64,000 bases of DNA from Cryptoclostridium sp964637365 (lineage in GTDB: Bacteria > Bacillota > Dehalobacteriia > UBA7702): positions 22,810-86,809 of the forward strand of contig CAZWWH010000006.1 in assembly GCA_964637365.1 (NCBI GenBank), read 5' to 3'. The translations under genes were made by a program, and so were the position numbers. The number at the start of each line of letters is the position of its first letter. Within the stretch, counting starts at the first letter, position 1. The notes below the pieces were generated by a model that saw nothing but the letters and a program-made list of their open reading frames with translations, made no database searches and was not told the origin of the DNA. Shown here one piece after another: positions 33,662-42,936 of the stretch.

Positions 33662-34228
33662 TTATTTCACAAAATGGTCGATGAAATATTGATGAACAGA
33701 AAAATTATCCGTTAGCTCAGGATGAAAGGCTGTGACCAAAAGGTTGTCCTGCCGGGCTGCGACGATGCGTTCATCGACTTTTGCCAGAACTTTAGCTTTT
33801 TCTCCCACTGAGATAATATATGGCGCACGGATGAACACCATGGGAATGTCTCCCAAAGGCTCCATCGGGGCTATAGTGCTGAAACTGCCTAGCTGGCGAC
33901 CGTAGCCGTTTCTCTGCACCGTCATATCCATAACGCCAAAATGGACAGTGGGATCTGCCTCAATGGTTTTGGCCAGCAAAATTAATCCGGCACAAGTGCC
34001 CAGCACGGGTAGGCCATTTTGAATTTTGTCGCTCAATCTATCGAACATATCCAGCTGGTGCAGGAGCTTACCCATAACGGTACTTTCACCGCCGGGAAGA
34101 ATCAGCCCGTCGAAAGGACGCTCCAAATCGCTTTTTTGGCGCAGCTCAAAGGCATTTACACCGTGCTTTTGTAGGATATTGATGTGCTCTTCAAAGGCGC
34201 CCTGTACGGCTAAAACAGCGATATCCAT
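33662..34228 (-). CDS. pdxT: Pyridoxal 5'-phosphate synthase glutaminase subunit
   Basis: The 188-residue protein is a class I glutaminase: VLAVQGAFEEHI, LPGGESTVMGKL, the nucleophile in GTCAGLILLA, and the His/Glu pair in AFHPELT. It supplies ammonia to PdxS for PLP synthesis in the DXP-independent route. Its start overlaps the pdxS stop by one base. Confidence 0.95.
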   Translation of the reverse strand: MDIAVLAVQGAFEEHINILQKHGVNAFELRQKSDLERPFDGLILPGGESTVMGKLLHQLDMFDRLSDKIQNGLPVLGTCAGLILLAKTIEADPTVHFGVMDMTVQRNGYGRQLGSFSTIAPMEPLGDIPMVFIRAPYIISVGEKAKVLAKVDERIVAARQDNLLVTAFHPELTDNFSVHQYFIDHFVK

Positions 34229-35103
34229 TATTTGCCCCGTTCCGCCATGAGAATTTCAATTTCGCTTTCATTGATGCCCACCATAGCTTCACCCAGGTCT
34301 TCGGAAAGCTCTGCCAAAATCTTGGGGTCGTTATAGTTGGTCACGGCTTTGACAATGGCATTGGCACGTTTTTGAGGATTGCCGGATTTGAAAATGCCGG
34401 AGCCCACAAAGACGCCTTCAGCGCCAAGCTGCATCATTAACGCGGCGTCGGCGGGAGTTGCCACACCGCCGGCAGCAAAGTTTACCACTGGCAGTTTGCC
34501 GTTTTCATGGACGTATTTCACCAAATCGTAGGGAACTTGAAGCTGTTTGGCGGCTTCAAACAATTCATCCTCCCGCATATTTTGTACCTTTCTGATTTCC
34601 GACATGATAAGGCGCATATGGCGTACGGCCTGAACCACATCACCAGTGCCGGGTTCCCCTTTGGTGCGGATCATGGAAGCCCCTTCCTGGATGCGGCGGA
34701 GGGCTTCGCCCAAATCTCTAGCGCCACAAACAAAGGGTACTTTGAATTGGGTCTTGTCTATATGATAAATATCATCGGCAGGGGAAAGCACCTCACTTTC
34801 GTCGATGTAGTCGATTTCAATGGCTTCCAAGATTTGTGCCTCTACAATGTGGCCGATGCGGACCTTAGCCATAACGGGGATCGATACAGCCTCTTGAATA
34901 CCTTTAATCATTTTGGGGTCGCTCATTCTGGAAACGCCGCCGGCGGCGCGAATATCAGCGGGAATTCGTTCTAAGGCCATAACGGCACAGGCGCCGGCTT
35001 CTTCGGCGATTTTCGCCTGTTCCGGGGTGGTGACATCCATAATGACGCCGCCTTTCAGCATCTGGGCCAAGTTTTTGTTTAATTCATAACGATTTTCAGT
35101 CAT
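34228..35103 (-). CDS. pdxS: Pyridoxal 5'-phosphate synthase lyase subunit
   Basis: The 291-residue protein has the PdxS/SNZ signatures LKGGVIMDVTTPEQAKIAE (core GGVIMDVTTPEQA), VMAKVRIGHIVEAQIL, EGASMIRTKGEPGTGDVV and PVVNFAAGGVATPADAALM, with catalytic lysines in place. It builds PLP from ribose-5-phosphate, glyceraldehyde-3-phosphate and ammonia. AGAGGAACC precedes the ATG. It is transcribed away from pdxR. Confidence 0.96.
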   Translation of the reverse strand: MTENRYELNKNLAQMLKGGVIMDVTTPEQAKIAEEAGACAVMALERIPADIRAAGGVSRMSDPKMIKGIQEAVSIPVMAKVRIGHIVEAQILEAIEIDYIDESEVLSPADDIYHIDKTQFKVPFVCGARDLGEALRRIQEGASMIRTKGEPGTGDVVQAVRHMRLIMSEIRKVQNMREDELFEAAKQLQVPYDLVKYVHENGKLPVVNFAAGGVATPADAALMMQLGAEGVFVGSGIFKSGNPQKRANAIVKAVTNYNDPKILAELSEDLGEAMVGINESEIEILMAERGK

Positions 35104-35129
35104 TTGGGGTTCCTCTTTTCTTGATGTCC

Positions 35130-35180
35130 TTGACTTTTGTTGGTTTTTCCTTATTATAATAGTAACTGATATGATTGCAA
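35130..35180. promoter_or_regulatory. Overlapping divergent promoters of pdxST and pdxR
   Basis: Minus strand (pdxS): TTGCAA (35180-35175), 16 bases, TATAAT (35158-35153). Plus strand (pdxR): TTGACT (35130-35135), 19 bases, TATAAT (35155-35160). The two -10 boxes overlap. CTGA...TCAG (35166-35187) is a possible half-site pair for PdxR. Confidence 0.5.
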
Positions 35181-35229
35181 TAGTCAGATCTGTTTTTTTT
35201 AACCATGCCAGTTTAGGGGAGGGAACGTT

Positions 35230-36630
35230 TTGTTAACAATTCCGCTGCAGTTCGATTCCAAAGAGCCGCTCTATCAACAGATTTATTACTATATTCGCCG
35301 CGCCATTGAAACCGGCGCCATTGAAGCCGATGAAAAATTACCCTCAAAACGGAAGCTCTCGGCTCATCTGAGGGTCAGCGTCAGCACAGTGGAAACGGCT
35401 TACGCCCAGTTGAAGGCGGAGGGATACCTCTATACTAAAGCCAAAAGTGGCTGTCACGCCGCGGCTGTCCGCTTGGAAAAGGTTCGTTCCAGATTTCATG
35501 CTCTGCCCCAGTCCTTACGGGAGGAAACAGAAACGCGGCCTTTTCTGTATGATTTTCGTACTGATCGGGTAGACCCCGAGGCTTTTCCCTTTTCCGTCTG
35601 GGCAAAGCTCACCCGTGAAGTGCTGAGCGAAGGAAAAACCGAGCTGCTGGAATCGGTACATCCCAAAGGCTTGTACCAACTGCGGGTGAACATTGCCGAT
35701 CATTTGCTGCAGTTTCGCGGTATCGAAATATTGCCGGAGCAAATCATTATCGGAGCTGGTTGGGAATATTTATTAACATTGATCATTCAGCTTTTGGGTC
35801 GCAGCCGCTGTTACGGTGTAGAGGATCCCGGCTATCAAAAGGTGCCTAAGATTTTGCGGAGCCTGGGCTGCTCCGTCTGTTACTTACCCATGGACAATGA
35901 GGGAATATCCATGGACGCTGCTGCATCGTCCATGGCGGAGGTGCTCCATGTGACGCCGTCTCATCATTTCCCCTTGGGGACCGTCACCTCGGCAGTGCGC
36001 CGCCGCGACTTGCTGCGCTGGGCGGAGCAGGGAGAACGCTATTTGATTGAAGATGACTACGACAGTGAATTCCGTTACGAAGGCCGCCCCATACCCGCCC
36101 TCTTGGAAATGGATCACGGAGGCCGTGTCATTTATATTAAGACCTTTGCCAAAAGTCTCGCACCCTCCCTGCGTATTGCCTATATGGTATTGCCTTTGCC
36201 CCTATTGGAGCAGTATGAGAAGCAGCTGCTTTTTTACGCCTCCACGGTGTCCTCTATTGAACAGCAGGTCTTGAGTCGTTTTATTGGCGGCGGTTATCTG
36301 GAGCGCCATTTGAACCGCAGCAGAAATCTTTATAAAAAGCGGCGGGATATTTTTATTGAAACCATGCGAAAAAGCTCTTTAAGTTCTCGCCTGGAGATTC
36401 TGGGCAAAGACGCGGGCATGCACCTGCTGCTTCGGGTAAAGGGTATGACAGAGCAGGAATTGGTAGCGAAAGCCCAACAAAACAGTATTTCCTTAAATGG
36501 TCTTTCCCGTTATTACCACTATCCAGAAACCGCGCCCCAAAATACGGTAATCGCGGGCTACGCCGGCTGGCAGGAGGAACATCTGAGACAGGGGGCGGCA
36601 GCCCTGGCCCAAGCCTTATCCGAGCCATAA
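35230..36630 (+). CDS. pdxR: MocR/GntR-type regulator of PLP synthesis (PdxR)
   Basis: The 466-residue protein has an N-terminal winged helix (EPLYQQIYYYIRRAI, KLPSKRKLSAHLRVSVSTVETAY with core SKRKLSAHLRVS) and a class I aminotransferase-like domain with DDYDSEFRYEGRPIP and the PLP-lysine segment TFAKSLAPSLRI. Such proteins use bound PLP as a sensor. Divergent position from pdxST identifies it as PdxR, which activates pdxST and represses itself in other Bacillota. Only a TTG is available at 35230, six bases after GGGGAGGG. Its 3' end overlaps the convergent ZIP gene by 15 bases. Confidence 0.88.
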   Translation: MLTIPLQFDSKEPLYQQIYYYIRRAIETGAIEADEKLPSKRKLSAHLRVSVSTVETAYAQLKAEGYLYTKAKSGCHAAAVRLEKVRSRFHALPQSLREETETRPFLYDFRTDRVDPEAFPFSVWAKLTREVLSEGKTELLESVHPKGLYQLRVNIADHLLQFRGIEILPEQIIIGAGWEYLLTLIIQLLGRSRCYGVEDPGYQKVPKILRSLGCSVCYLPMDNEGISMDAAASSMAEVLHVTPSHHFPLGTVTSAVRRRDLLRWAEQGERYLIEDDYDSEFRYEGRPIPALLEMDHGGRVIYIKTFAKSLAPSLRIAYMVLPLPLLEQYEKQLLFYASTVSSIEQQVLSRFIGGGYLERHLNRSRNLYKKRRDIFIETMRKSSLSSRLEILGKDAGMHLLLRVKGMTEQELVAKAQQNSISLNGLSRYYHYPETAPQNTVIAGYAGWQEEHLRQGAAALAQALSEP

Positions 36631-37410
36631 GTCCAAGAACATCATGACGGCGAATCCCAACATGGATAGAGCGGCCACAGTCTTTTTGTTGCCATTAGAG
36701 TGGGCTTCGGGATTGATTTCCGCGAAAACCACGTAGATCATGGCGCCGGCGGCGAAGGCCAGGGCATAGGGGAGAATGGCAGTACAGGCCACGGTCAATA
36801 TGGCGCCAAGTACCGCGGAGATGGTCTCCACGAAAGAGGACATCTGTCCGAATAAAAAGGAACGCCCAGCGGAAAAACCGTCCCGCCGCAGGGGCAGGGA
36901 AATGGCGGCGCCCTCGGGGAAATTCTGGATGCCGATCCCCAGAGCCAAGGCCAAAGCGGCTACCATGGTATCGGAGGATATGGCGGCTCCCACGGCGACG
37001 CCAATGGCCAGACCCTCGGGAATATTGTGGAGCGTCATGGCGATGAACAGCAAGGCGTTACTGCCCAAATGGCGTTTTAGCTGCTTGGCGCACTTTTCCC
37101 GAAAGCCGCGAATGGGAATAACCTTGTCAGCAAAGAGCAAAAACAGTACCCCTACCAAAAAGCCGCTCATTACCGGAATCAAGGGATTCAATCCCATGGC
37201 CTCGGCATGGCTGTGAGCGGGGTTCAGCAGGGAATAAAAGGATGCCGCCAACATAATGCCGCCGGCCAGCCCCAGCATTCCGTTCATCATCTTTTGGTTC
37301 AGATTACGGAAGGGGAACACCATCGCAGCGCCTACCGACGCCGGAATCCAGGCGATCAGCCCTGCCAGGAAACCTTGTAGGGGGGCGGGAAGCGATAAAA
37401 ACCAATCCAT
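36616..37410 (-). CDS. ZIP family divalent metal transporter
   Basis: The 264-residue protein has eight hydrophobic segments and the paired ZIP metal sites HNIPEGLAIGVAVG (helix 4) and NFPEGAAISLPL (helix 5). It probably imports zinc or another divalent metal; the specific metal is not deducible. I use the ATG at 37410 after AGAGGAG; an in-frame ATG at 37509 lacks a site. It converges on and overlaps pdxR. Confidence 0.9.
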   Translation of the reverse strand: MDWFLSLPAPLQGFLAGLIAWIPASVGAAMVFPFRNLNQKMMNGMLGLAGGIMLAASFYSLLNPAHSHAEAMGLNPLIPVMSGFLVGVLFLLFADKVIPIRGFREKCAKQLKRHLGSNALLFIAMTLHNIPEGLAIGVAVGAAISSDTMVAALALALGIGIQNFPEGAAISLPLRRDGFSAGRSFLFGQMSSFVETISAVLGAILTVACTAILPYALAFAAGAMIYVVFAEINPEAHSNGNKKTVAALSMLGFAVMMFLDLWLG

Positions 37411-37493
37411 AATTTCTCCTCTTTTCGATAAAATCTCATGGTATGGTATGCGATGGTTTCCTAAATGGTGCATAAAATTAACCAGTCCCACTG

Positions 37494-37523
37494 TTGCATC
37501 TTTTAACATATTTATGGTATAAT
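37494..37523 (+). promoter_or_regulatory. Probable promoter of the his operon
   Basis: TTGCAT (37494-37499), an 18-base spacer and TATAAT (37518-37523), 60 bases before hisZ. The short leader shows no T-box, no His-rich leader peptide and no terminator. Confidence 0.6.
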
Positions 37524-37583
37524 TTCTTAATATTATAAAATTGCGATGCGCGGAAACGCGGAAAGAAGAAAGGATATCTCAGC

Positions 37584-38594
37584 ATGAAATGGAAACTTTA
37601 TATTCCCGATGGCGTACAAGACATTCTGGCTGAAGATTCGTTCATGAAACGGAAGCTGGAATATACGATGATGACGACGTTTCGACATCGCCATTTCCAT
37701 GAAATCGCCACGCCGTCCATTGAGTTTTTCGACTCATTTAGCGGTCAAAAGGATATCATTTCTCAAGAAAATATGGTGAAATTCTTTGACGCCGAAGGCC
37801 GCATCCTGGTGCTAAAGCCTGATCTTACCGTGCCCGTGGCTCGTGTGGCGGCGACCAAATATAAGGATATTCGCCCTTTAAAAGTCTGCTATTGCCAAAA
37901 TATTTTTCGCAATAAAAAGGACCGTTATTTGGACTTGAAGGAATTTACCCAAGCCGGCTGCGAAATCATTGGCGTAGGTGATCCAGCCGCCGATGGCGAG
38001 CTGATCGTCACCGCCATTGAAAGTCTAAAGAATGCGGGACTTTCAGATTTTACCATTGAGCTGAACCAGATCGATTACTTCAAAGGCCTCATGGCCGACA
38101 GCGGTCTTGGCGAAGCCGATGTGGAAGCCGTGCGTCAGTTGGTGGATAAAAAGGATTTCCTCGGCCTGGAAAAGAAAGTGGAGGAACTGGGCATCACTGG
38201 CGACCTGAAAACCGCTGTCACAGAGCTGCCTTATCTTTACGGCGGCGTAGAGCTCTTGAACCGTTTGGAAAAACTGAAACTAGGAGAATGCTCCCGCAAT
38301 GCCTTGAAAAATCTCAGTGATGTTTTGGTATATCTGGAAGAGGCTGATTGCCTTAAGTGGATTGCCATTGATATGGGGATGGTTCCTTCCCTGCATTATT
38401 ATACCGGTCTTGTATATCAGGGGTTCGTCCCCGGCATGGGGATGCCCATTTTATCCGGCGGCCGCTATGACGATTTGGTAGCGAAATTTGGAGAGTCCGC
38501 CCCTGCCACTGGTTTTTCCGTCAATGTCAATTATTTGATGGAAGCTTTGAAGCGAGACGGAATGCCCGCCATGTACTGTGAGGAGGATGAATGA
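37584..38594 (+). CDS. hisZ: ATP phosphoribosyltransferase regulatory subunit
   Basis: The 336-residue protein resembles a histidyl-tRNA synthetase catalytic core without the anticodon domain: PDGVQDIL, KPDLTVPVARVAATKY, YCQNIFRNKKDRYLDLKEFTQAG (core RYLDLKEFTQAG), and GGRYDDL. HisZ joins short-form HisG to make the active, histidine-inhibited first enzyme of histidine synthesis. It opens the operon and overlaps hisG by one base. Confidence 0.94.
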   Translation: MKWKLYIPDGVQDILAEDSFMKRKLEYTMMTTFRHRHFHEIATPSIEFFDSFSGQKDIISQENMVKFFDAEGRILVLKPDLTVPVARVAATKYKDIRPLKVCYCQNIFRNKKDRYLDLKEFTQAGCEIIGVGDPAADGELIVTAIESLKNAGLSDFTIELNQIDYFKGLMADSGLGEADVEAVRQLVDKKDFLGLEKKVEELGITGDLKTAVTELPYLYGGVELLNRLEKLKLGECSRNALKNLSDVLVYLEEADCLKWIAIDMGMVPSLHYYTGLVYQGFVPGMGMPILSGGRYDDLVAKFGESAPATGFSVNVNYLMEALKRDGMPAMYCEEDE

Positions 38595-39241
38595 TGGAAT
38601 ATTTAAACGTCGCATTGGCCAAAGGGCGTTTGGCCGACCTCTCCATGGAGTTTTTTGAAAAAAGCGGGATTCGCTGTCCTGAATTTGATAATCCTGAGCG
38701 CAAGCTGATTTTATTTGATGAAACGAAGACCGTCCGCTTTTTCCTGGGAAAACCTTCGGATATTCCAACCTTTGTGGAATACGGTGCCGCCGATATTGGC
38801 ATCGTGGGGAAGGACACCCTGTTGGAAGAGCATCGTGACCTCTATGAGGTTTTGGATTTGGGATTCGGCGCCTGTAAGTTCAGTGTAGCCGGCCCCCCGG
38901 AATTGAGGGAATCCTTGGATACCATTCACCGCAAAAAGGTGGCGACCAAATATCCTTATGTGGCTCAGGAATATTTCCGTGAGCAAAAAAAAGAGCGGGT
39001 GGAAATCATCAAAATCAATGGCTCTGTGGAACTGGCTCCCTTGGTGGGCCTGGCCGATGTCATCGTTGATATTGTCCAAAGCGGCGCTACTTTGGACGCC
39101 AACGGCCTGGTGGTGTTGGAGGATATCTGTCCCATCAGCGCCCGGATGGTGGTGAATAAGGTCAGCATGAAAACGAAGAATGACCGTATCATCCAATTAA
39201 TTGAATCTTTTAAGGAACAACTTTTGAAGCGAGGTAACTGA
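38594..39241 (+). CDS. hisG: ATP phosphoribosyltransferase, short form
   Basis: The 215-residue protein has NVALAKGRLADLSMEFFEKS, GAADIGIVGKDTLLE, and the PRPP loop VDIVQSGATLDANGL. It lacks the C-terminal regulatory domain of long HisG, which fits the presence of hisZ. The ATG at 38594 has better spacing from AGGAGG (38581-38586) than the one at 38591. Confidence 0.95.
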   Translation: MEYLNVALAKGRLADLSMEFFEKSGIRCPEFDNPERKLILFDETKTVRFFLGKPSDIPTFVEYGAADIGIVGKDTLLEEHRDLYEVLDLGFGACKFSVAGPPELRESLDTIHRKKVATKYPYVAQEYFREQKKERVEIIKINGSVELAPLVGLADVIVDIVQSGATLDANGLVVLEDICPISARMVVNKVSMKTKNDRIIQLIESFKEQLLKRGN

Positions 39242-39242
39242 A

Positions 39243-40535
39243 ATGCGCAGATTTGATTTTAGAAATTCCTCGGATTATAGTGAATTGCAAAAATTCCTCG
39301 ATCTGAGAAAAGAAAATAACAGCAGCGATGTGGAAGGCATTGTCAAAGACATCATTGCCAAGGTTCGTGCCGAAGGCGATGATGCTTTGCGGTTTTATAA
39401 CGCGAAATTTGATGGATGTCAAGTACATGACTTAAAGGTCAGTGAACAGGAAATCGAGGACGCCTTTGCGGCCATTGACAAGGATTTACTGGCCTCCATT
39501 GAGAAGGCCGCGGAAAATATTCGCTATTTCCACGCCAAACAAATGGAGAATTCCTGGTTTGAGCAGAAAAACGACGGTACGACTTTGGGAATGCTGATTC
39601 AGCCTCTGAAAACCGTGGGCATCTATGTGCCCGGCGGCGCCGGCGGCAAAACCCCTTTGCCCTCTTCTGTCTTGATGAACGCCGTTCCCGCCCAGGTGGC
39701 AGGTGTGGAAAACATCGTTATGGTGACGCCTCCTTCCGCCGACGGCACCATCCCTGGTGTGACCTTGGTGGCCGCTAAAATCGCGGGCGTGAAGGAAATT
39801 TATAAAGTCGGAGGCGCTCAGTCTATCGCCGCTTTGGCCTATGGTACTAAAACCATTCCCGCTGTGGACAAAATTACCGGTCCCGGCAATGCCTTTGTGG
39901 CCACGGCTAAAAAAATTGTCTTTGGTCAATGCGGTATCGATATGGTGGCAGGCCCCAGTGAAATTTGTGTCATTGCCGACAGCACCACCAATCCCAAATG
40001 GTTGGCGGCGGATCTTCTCTCCCAGGCAGAGCACGATAAATTGGCATCTTCCGTTTTGGTGACCTACGACGAAAACCTTTATCATATTATGGAAGAAGAA
40101 GTAGAAACGGCTTTAAAACCCCTGGAACGGTACGAAATCGCCAAGGCTTCCTGGGATGATTACGGCGCTATGATTCTTTGCAAGGATTTGGATCAGTGCT
40201 TTGAAGTGGCTAATATTGTGGCTCCCGAGCACTTAGAATTGTCCATTGAAAATCCTTTGGCTTATATCCACAAACCGAAAACCGCCGGGGCTTTGTTTCT
40301 GGGACATTACACTCCTGAAGCTCTGGGGGACTATATGGCAGGCCCTAATCATGTGTTGCCCACCATTGGTACTGCCCGCTTCTCTTCGCCCCTCAATACC
40401 ATGGACTTTATGAAGAAAACCACGGTGCTTTGCTATAATAAAGAAGCCTTTCTGGCGGTTCAGGACGATGTCAGCCGCTTTGCTAAGTCTGAAGGCTTGA
40501 CGGCCCACGCCAGAGCCGCCGAAATTAGAGAATAA
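39243..40535 (+). CDS. hisD: Histidinol dehydrogenase
   Basis: The 430-residue protein shows YVPGGAGGKTPLPSSVLMNA (core PGGAGGKTPLPSS), GGAQSIAALAYGT, DKITGPGNAFVATAKK, DMVAGPSEI and APEHLEL, all typical of HisD. It performs the last two oxidation steps to histidine with NAD and a zinc ion. GAGGTAACTGAA precedes the ATG, which comes one base after the hisG stop. Confidence 0.96.
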   Translation: MRRFDFRNSSDYSELQKFLDLRKENNSSDVEGIVKDIIAKVRAEGDDALRFYNAKFDGCQVHDLKVSEQEIEDAFAAIDKDLLASIEKAAENIRYFHAKQMENSWFEQKNDGTTLGMLIQPLKTVGIYVPGGAGGKTPLPSSVLMNAVPAQVAGVENIVMVTPPSADGTIPGVTLVAAKIAGVKEIYKVGGAQSIAALAYGTKTIPAVDKITGPGNAFVATAKKIVFGQCGIDMVAGPSEICVIADSTTNPKWLAADLLSQAEHDKLASSVLVTYDENLYHIMEEEVETALKPLERYEIAKASWDDYGAMILCKDLDQCFEVANIVAPEHLELSIENPLAYIHKPKTAGALFLGHYTPEALGDYMAGPNHVLPTIGTARFSSPLNTMDFMKKTTVLCYNKEAFLAVQDDVSRFAKSEGLTAHARAAEIRE

Positions 40536-40561
40536 ATTCATAAATATAAGAATTGAGTAGA

Positions 40562-41623
40562 ATGATGAGCAGATTCTGGAACGAAAAAACCAAAGGGCTG
40601 GAGCCCTATACCCCCGGCGAACAGCCGAAAAATAAAAAGCTGGTGAAACTGAACACCAACGAAAATCCTTATCCTCCCAGCCGTGCCGTGCGGGAAGCCA
40701 TCGCTGCTGCCAACAGTGGCGACCTGCGGCTTTATCCCGACCCCGAGGCTACGGCATTGCGGGAGGCGTTCGCCCGCTATGTCGGCGTGAAAGCGGAAAA
40801 TGTTTTTGTGGGCAATGGCTCCGACGAGGTGCTGGCCTTTGCCTTTGACACTTTTTTTGAAAAGGGGAAACCCGTTCTTTTCCCTGATATTTGTTACAGC
40901 TTTTATCCTGTTTACTGCAAATACTTTGAAATTGATTACGAAACCGTGCCCTTAAACGAGGATTTTACCGTGCATATCGACGGTTTCAAAAGGGATAACG
41001 GCGGGGTCGTCATCACCAACCCCAACGCTCCCACGGGCATCGCCTTAAACCGTGACCAGGTAGAGGAGATTGTAAAAGCCAATTCCGACCACGTGGTCCT
41101 TATTGATGAAGCCTACGTAAAATTCGGCGCCGAAACCGCGGTGCCTTTAATCGAGACCTATCCCAATTTGCTGGTGGTGCAGACCATGTCCAAGTCTCAC
41201 TCTCTGGCAGGGCTACGGGTAGGCTTCGCCGTCGGCAGCAAGGAACTGATTGAAGGGCTCAACCGTGTAAAAAATTCCTTCAACTCTTACCCCGTGGATC
41301 GCCTGGCCCAAGCCGGAGCCTTGGCCGCCATTGAGGACAGCGCCGTGATTGAAAAACGCTGCCGCCGCATTGCCGCCACCCGGGAGGGGGTTAGCGTGGC
41401 TTTACGGAGCATGGGCTTTGATGTGTTGCCCTCCAAAACCAATTTTATCATGATTCATTATTGGAATGCCGATACTGAAAAAATGTTCCAGTACCTGAGG
41501 GCACAGGGAATTATCGTACGGCATTTCAAAGCGCCGCGGATCGGCGATTATCTCCGTGTCACCATCGGCAGCCGCAGTGACATGCGCAGGTTTCTCGATG
41601 CCGTGGAAGAATATATCTCGTGA
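40562..41623 (+). CDS. hisC: Histidinol-phosphate aminotransferase
   Basis: The 353-residue protein is a class I/II aminotransferase: LNTNENPYPPS, YPDPEATALREAFARYVGV (core YPDPEATALREA), GNGSDEVL, NPNAPTGIA, LIDEAYVKF and the PLP-lysine in TMSKSHSLAGLRVG. The pathway step is imidazole acetol phosphate to histidinol phosphate. The start is uncertain: ATGs at 40562 and 40565 and a TTG at 40553 are close together and none has a strong ribosome-binding site. Confidence 0.94.
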   Translation: MMSRFWNEKTKGLEPYTPGEQPKNKKLVKLNTNENPYPPSRAVREAIAAANSGDLRLYPDPEATALREAFARYVGVKAENVFVGNGSDEVLAFAFDTFFEKGKPVLFPDICYSFYPVYCKYFEIDYETVPLNEDFTVHIDGFKRDNGGVVITNPNAPTGIALNRDQVEEIVKANSDHVVLIDEAYVKFGAETAVPLIETYPNLLVVQTMSKSHSLAGLRVGFAVGSKELIEGLNRVKNSFNSYPVDRLAQAGALAAIEDSAVIEKRCRRIAATREGVSVALRSMGFDVLPSKTNFIMIHYWNADTEKMFQYLRAQGIIVRHFKAPRIGDYLRVTIGSRSDMRRFLDAVEEYIS

Positions 41624-41632
41624 GGTGAGTCA

Positions 41633-42214
41633 ATGAGAACAGCGGCGATTGTACGAAAAACGAATGAAACCTCGGTGGAAATCCGTCTTAACCTCGACGG
41701 AGAAGGCGTCGGTGAAATCAACACGGGCATAGGCTTTTTTGACCACATGCTAACGCTGTTTGCCAAGCACAGCGGTATTGACCTTTACGCCGATATCAAA
41801 GGCGACTTGGATGTGGATGGACATCATACCATTGAAGATACCGGCATTGCCTTGGGCCGTTGCCTGAAGGATGCCCTTGGGGATAAAGTGGGCATTCGGC
41901 GCTACGGCAGCGCTCTGATTCCTATGGACGAAACCTTGGTTGAGGCTGCGATTGATTTGTCCGGCCGCAGCTATCTTGTGTTCAACGGGAAATTTACCGC
42001 TGAGATGGCAGGAACCTTTCCTCTGGAAATGGTGGAGGAATTTTTCCGCGCCGTGGCCTTTAACGGGGAAATGAATCTCCATCTTAATTTGCGCTATGGC
42101 AAGAATAACCACCATATGGCCGAGGGAATGTTTAAGGCTTTTGCCCATGCTTTCAAGGCTGCCGCAACCATTGAGGGCGATATCGTCCTTTCTACCAAAG
42201 GAGTGTTGGAATGA
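41633..42214 (+). CDS. hisB: Imidazoleglycerol-phosphate dehydratase
   Basis: The 193-residue protein has the HisB metal-site motifs GFFDHMLTLFAKHSGIDL (core FFDHMLTLFAKH), DGHHTIEDTGIALG and the C-terminal NNHHMAEGMFKAFAHA. It is the stand-alone dehydratase without a phosphatase domain. Histidinol phosphatase is not found in the operon. The stop overlaps the hisA start (ATGA). Confidence 0.96.
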   Translation: MRTAAIVRKTNETSVEIRLNLDGEGVGEINTGIGFFDHMLTLFAKHSGIDLYADIKGDLDVDGHHTIEDTGIALGRCLKDALGDKVGIRRYGSALIPMDETLVEAAIDLSGRSYLVFNGKFTAEMAGTFPLEMVEEFFRAVAFNGEMNLHLNLRYGKNNHHMAEGMFKAFAHAFKAAATIEGDIVLSTKGVLE

Positions 42215-42921
42215 AACAATTTCAAATACTACCCGCCATTGACATGATTGACGGCCAGTGTGTCCGTCTGGTTCAAGGGGATTACGCTCAAAAAACGGTT
42301 TTTGCCCCGGATCCTGTGGCTAAAGCCAAGGAATTCAAAACCATCGGCGCCGACTCTATCCATTTGGTAGATCTCGACGGCGCCAAAGAGGGCCATCCTG
42401 TTAATCATAAAATCATTGGGGCGGTGAAAAAAGAGACGGGGCTTTTTGCCGAAGTGGGCGGAGGTATCCGCACCATGGCGGATATTGAAATGTATCTGGA
42501 TGCGGGTCTTGACCGCGTCATTTTAGGCACCTCTGCCGTACGCAACCGTGATTTGGTAGAGGAGGCCGCCCAAAAATACGGCAAGAATATCGCCGTGGGC
42601 ATCGATGCCAAAGACGGCATGGTGGCCATTGAAGGCTGGGAGGAAAAAAGCGCTTTAAAGGCGTTGGAATTCGCCAAAACCGTTTCGGATCTTGGTGTTG
42701 CCACCATTATTTATACGGATATTTCCCGTGACGGAATGCTGATTGGCCCTAACTTAGAGGCCATGCAGGCCATGGCAGAAGCCGTCCCCGCTACGGTCAT
42801 CGCTTCCGGCGGTGTTACTAGGGAAAGTGATATTGAAGATTTGAAGCGAACCGGTGTCGGCGGAGCCATTATCGGCAAGGCCATTTATACCGGCGATGTA
42901 AAATTGGAAAATTTATTTTGA
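42211..42921 (+). CDS. hisA: ProFAR isomerase
   Basis: The 236-residue TIM barrel starts QILPAIDMIDGQCVRLVQGD (core PAIDMIDGQCVRL), with the second-half phosphate site and catalytic Asp in YTDISRDGMLIGPNL. It isomerises ProFAR to PRFAR. GGAGTGTTGGA precedes the ATG. In most operons hisH and hisF flank hisA; here hisIE follows 15 bases after hisA and neither is present. Confidence 0.95.
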   Translation: MKQFQILPAIDMIDGQCVRLVQGDYAQKTVFAPDPVAKAKEFKTIGADSIHLVDLDGAKEGHPVNHKIIGAVKKETGLFAEVGGGIRTMADIEMYLDAGLDRVILGTSAVRNRDLVEEAAQKYGKNIAVGIDAKDGMVAIEGWEEKSALKALEFAKTVSDLGVATIIYTDISRDGMLIGPNLEAMQAMAEAVPATVIASGGVTRESDIEDLKRTGVGGAIIGKAIYTGDVKLENLF

Positions 42922-42936
42922 TTGGGTGGATAGAAA

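Noticed and set aside
37411..37583. T-box or His leader peptide for the his operon
   Set aside because: The interval after the promoter is only about 55 bases with no terminator, no His codon run and no T-box sequence.
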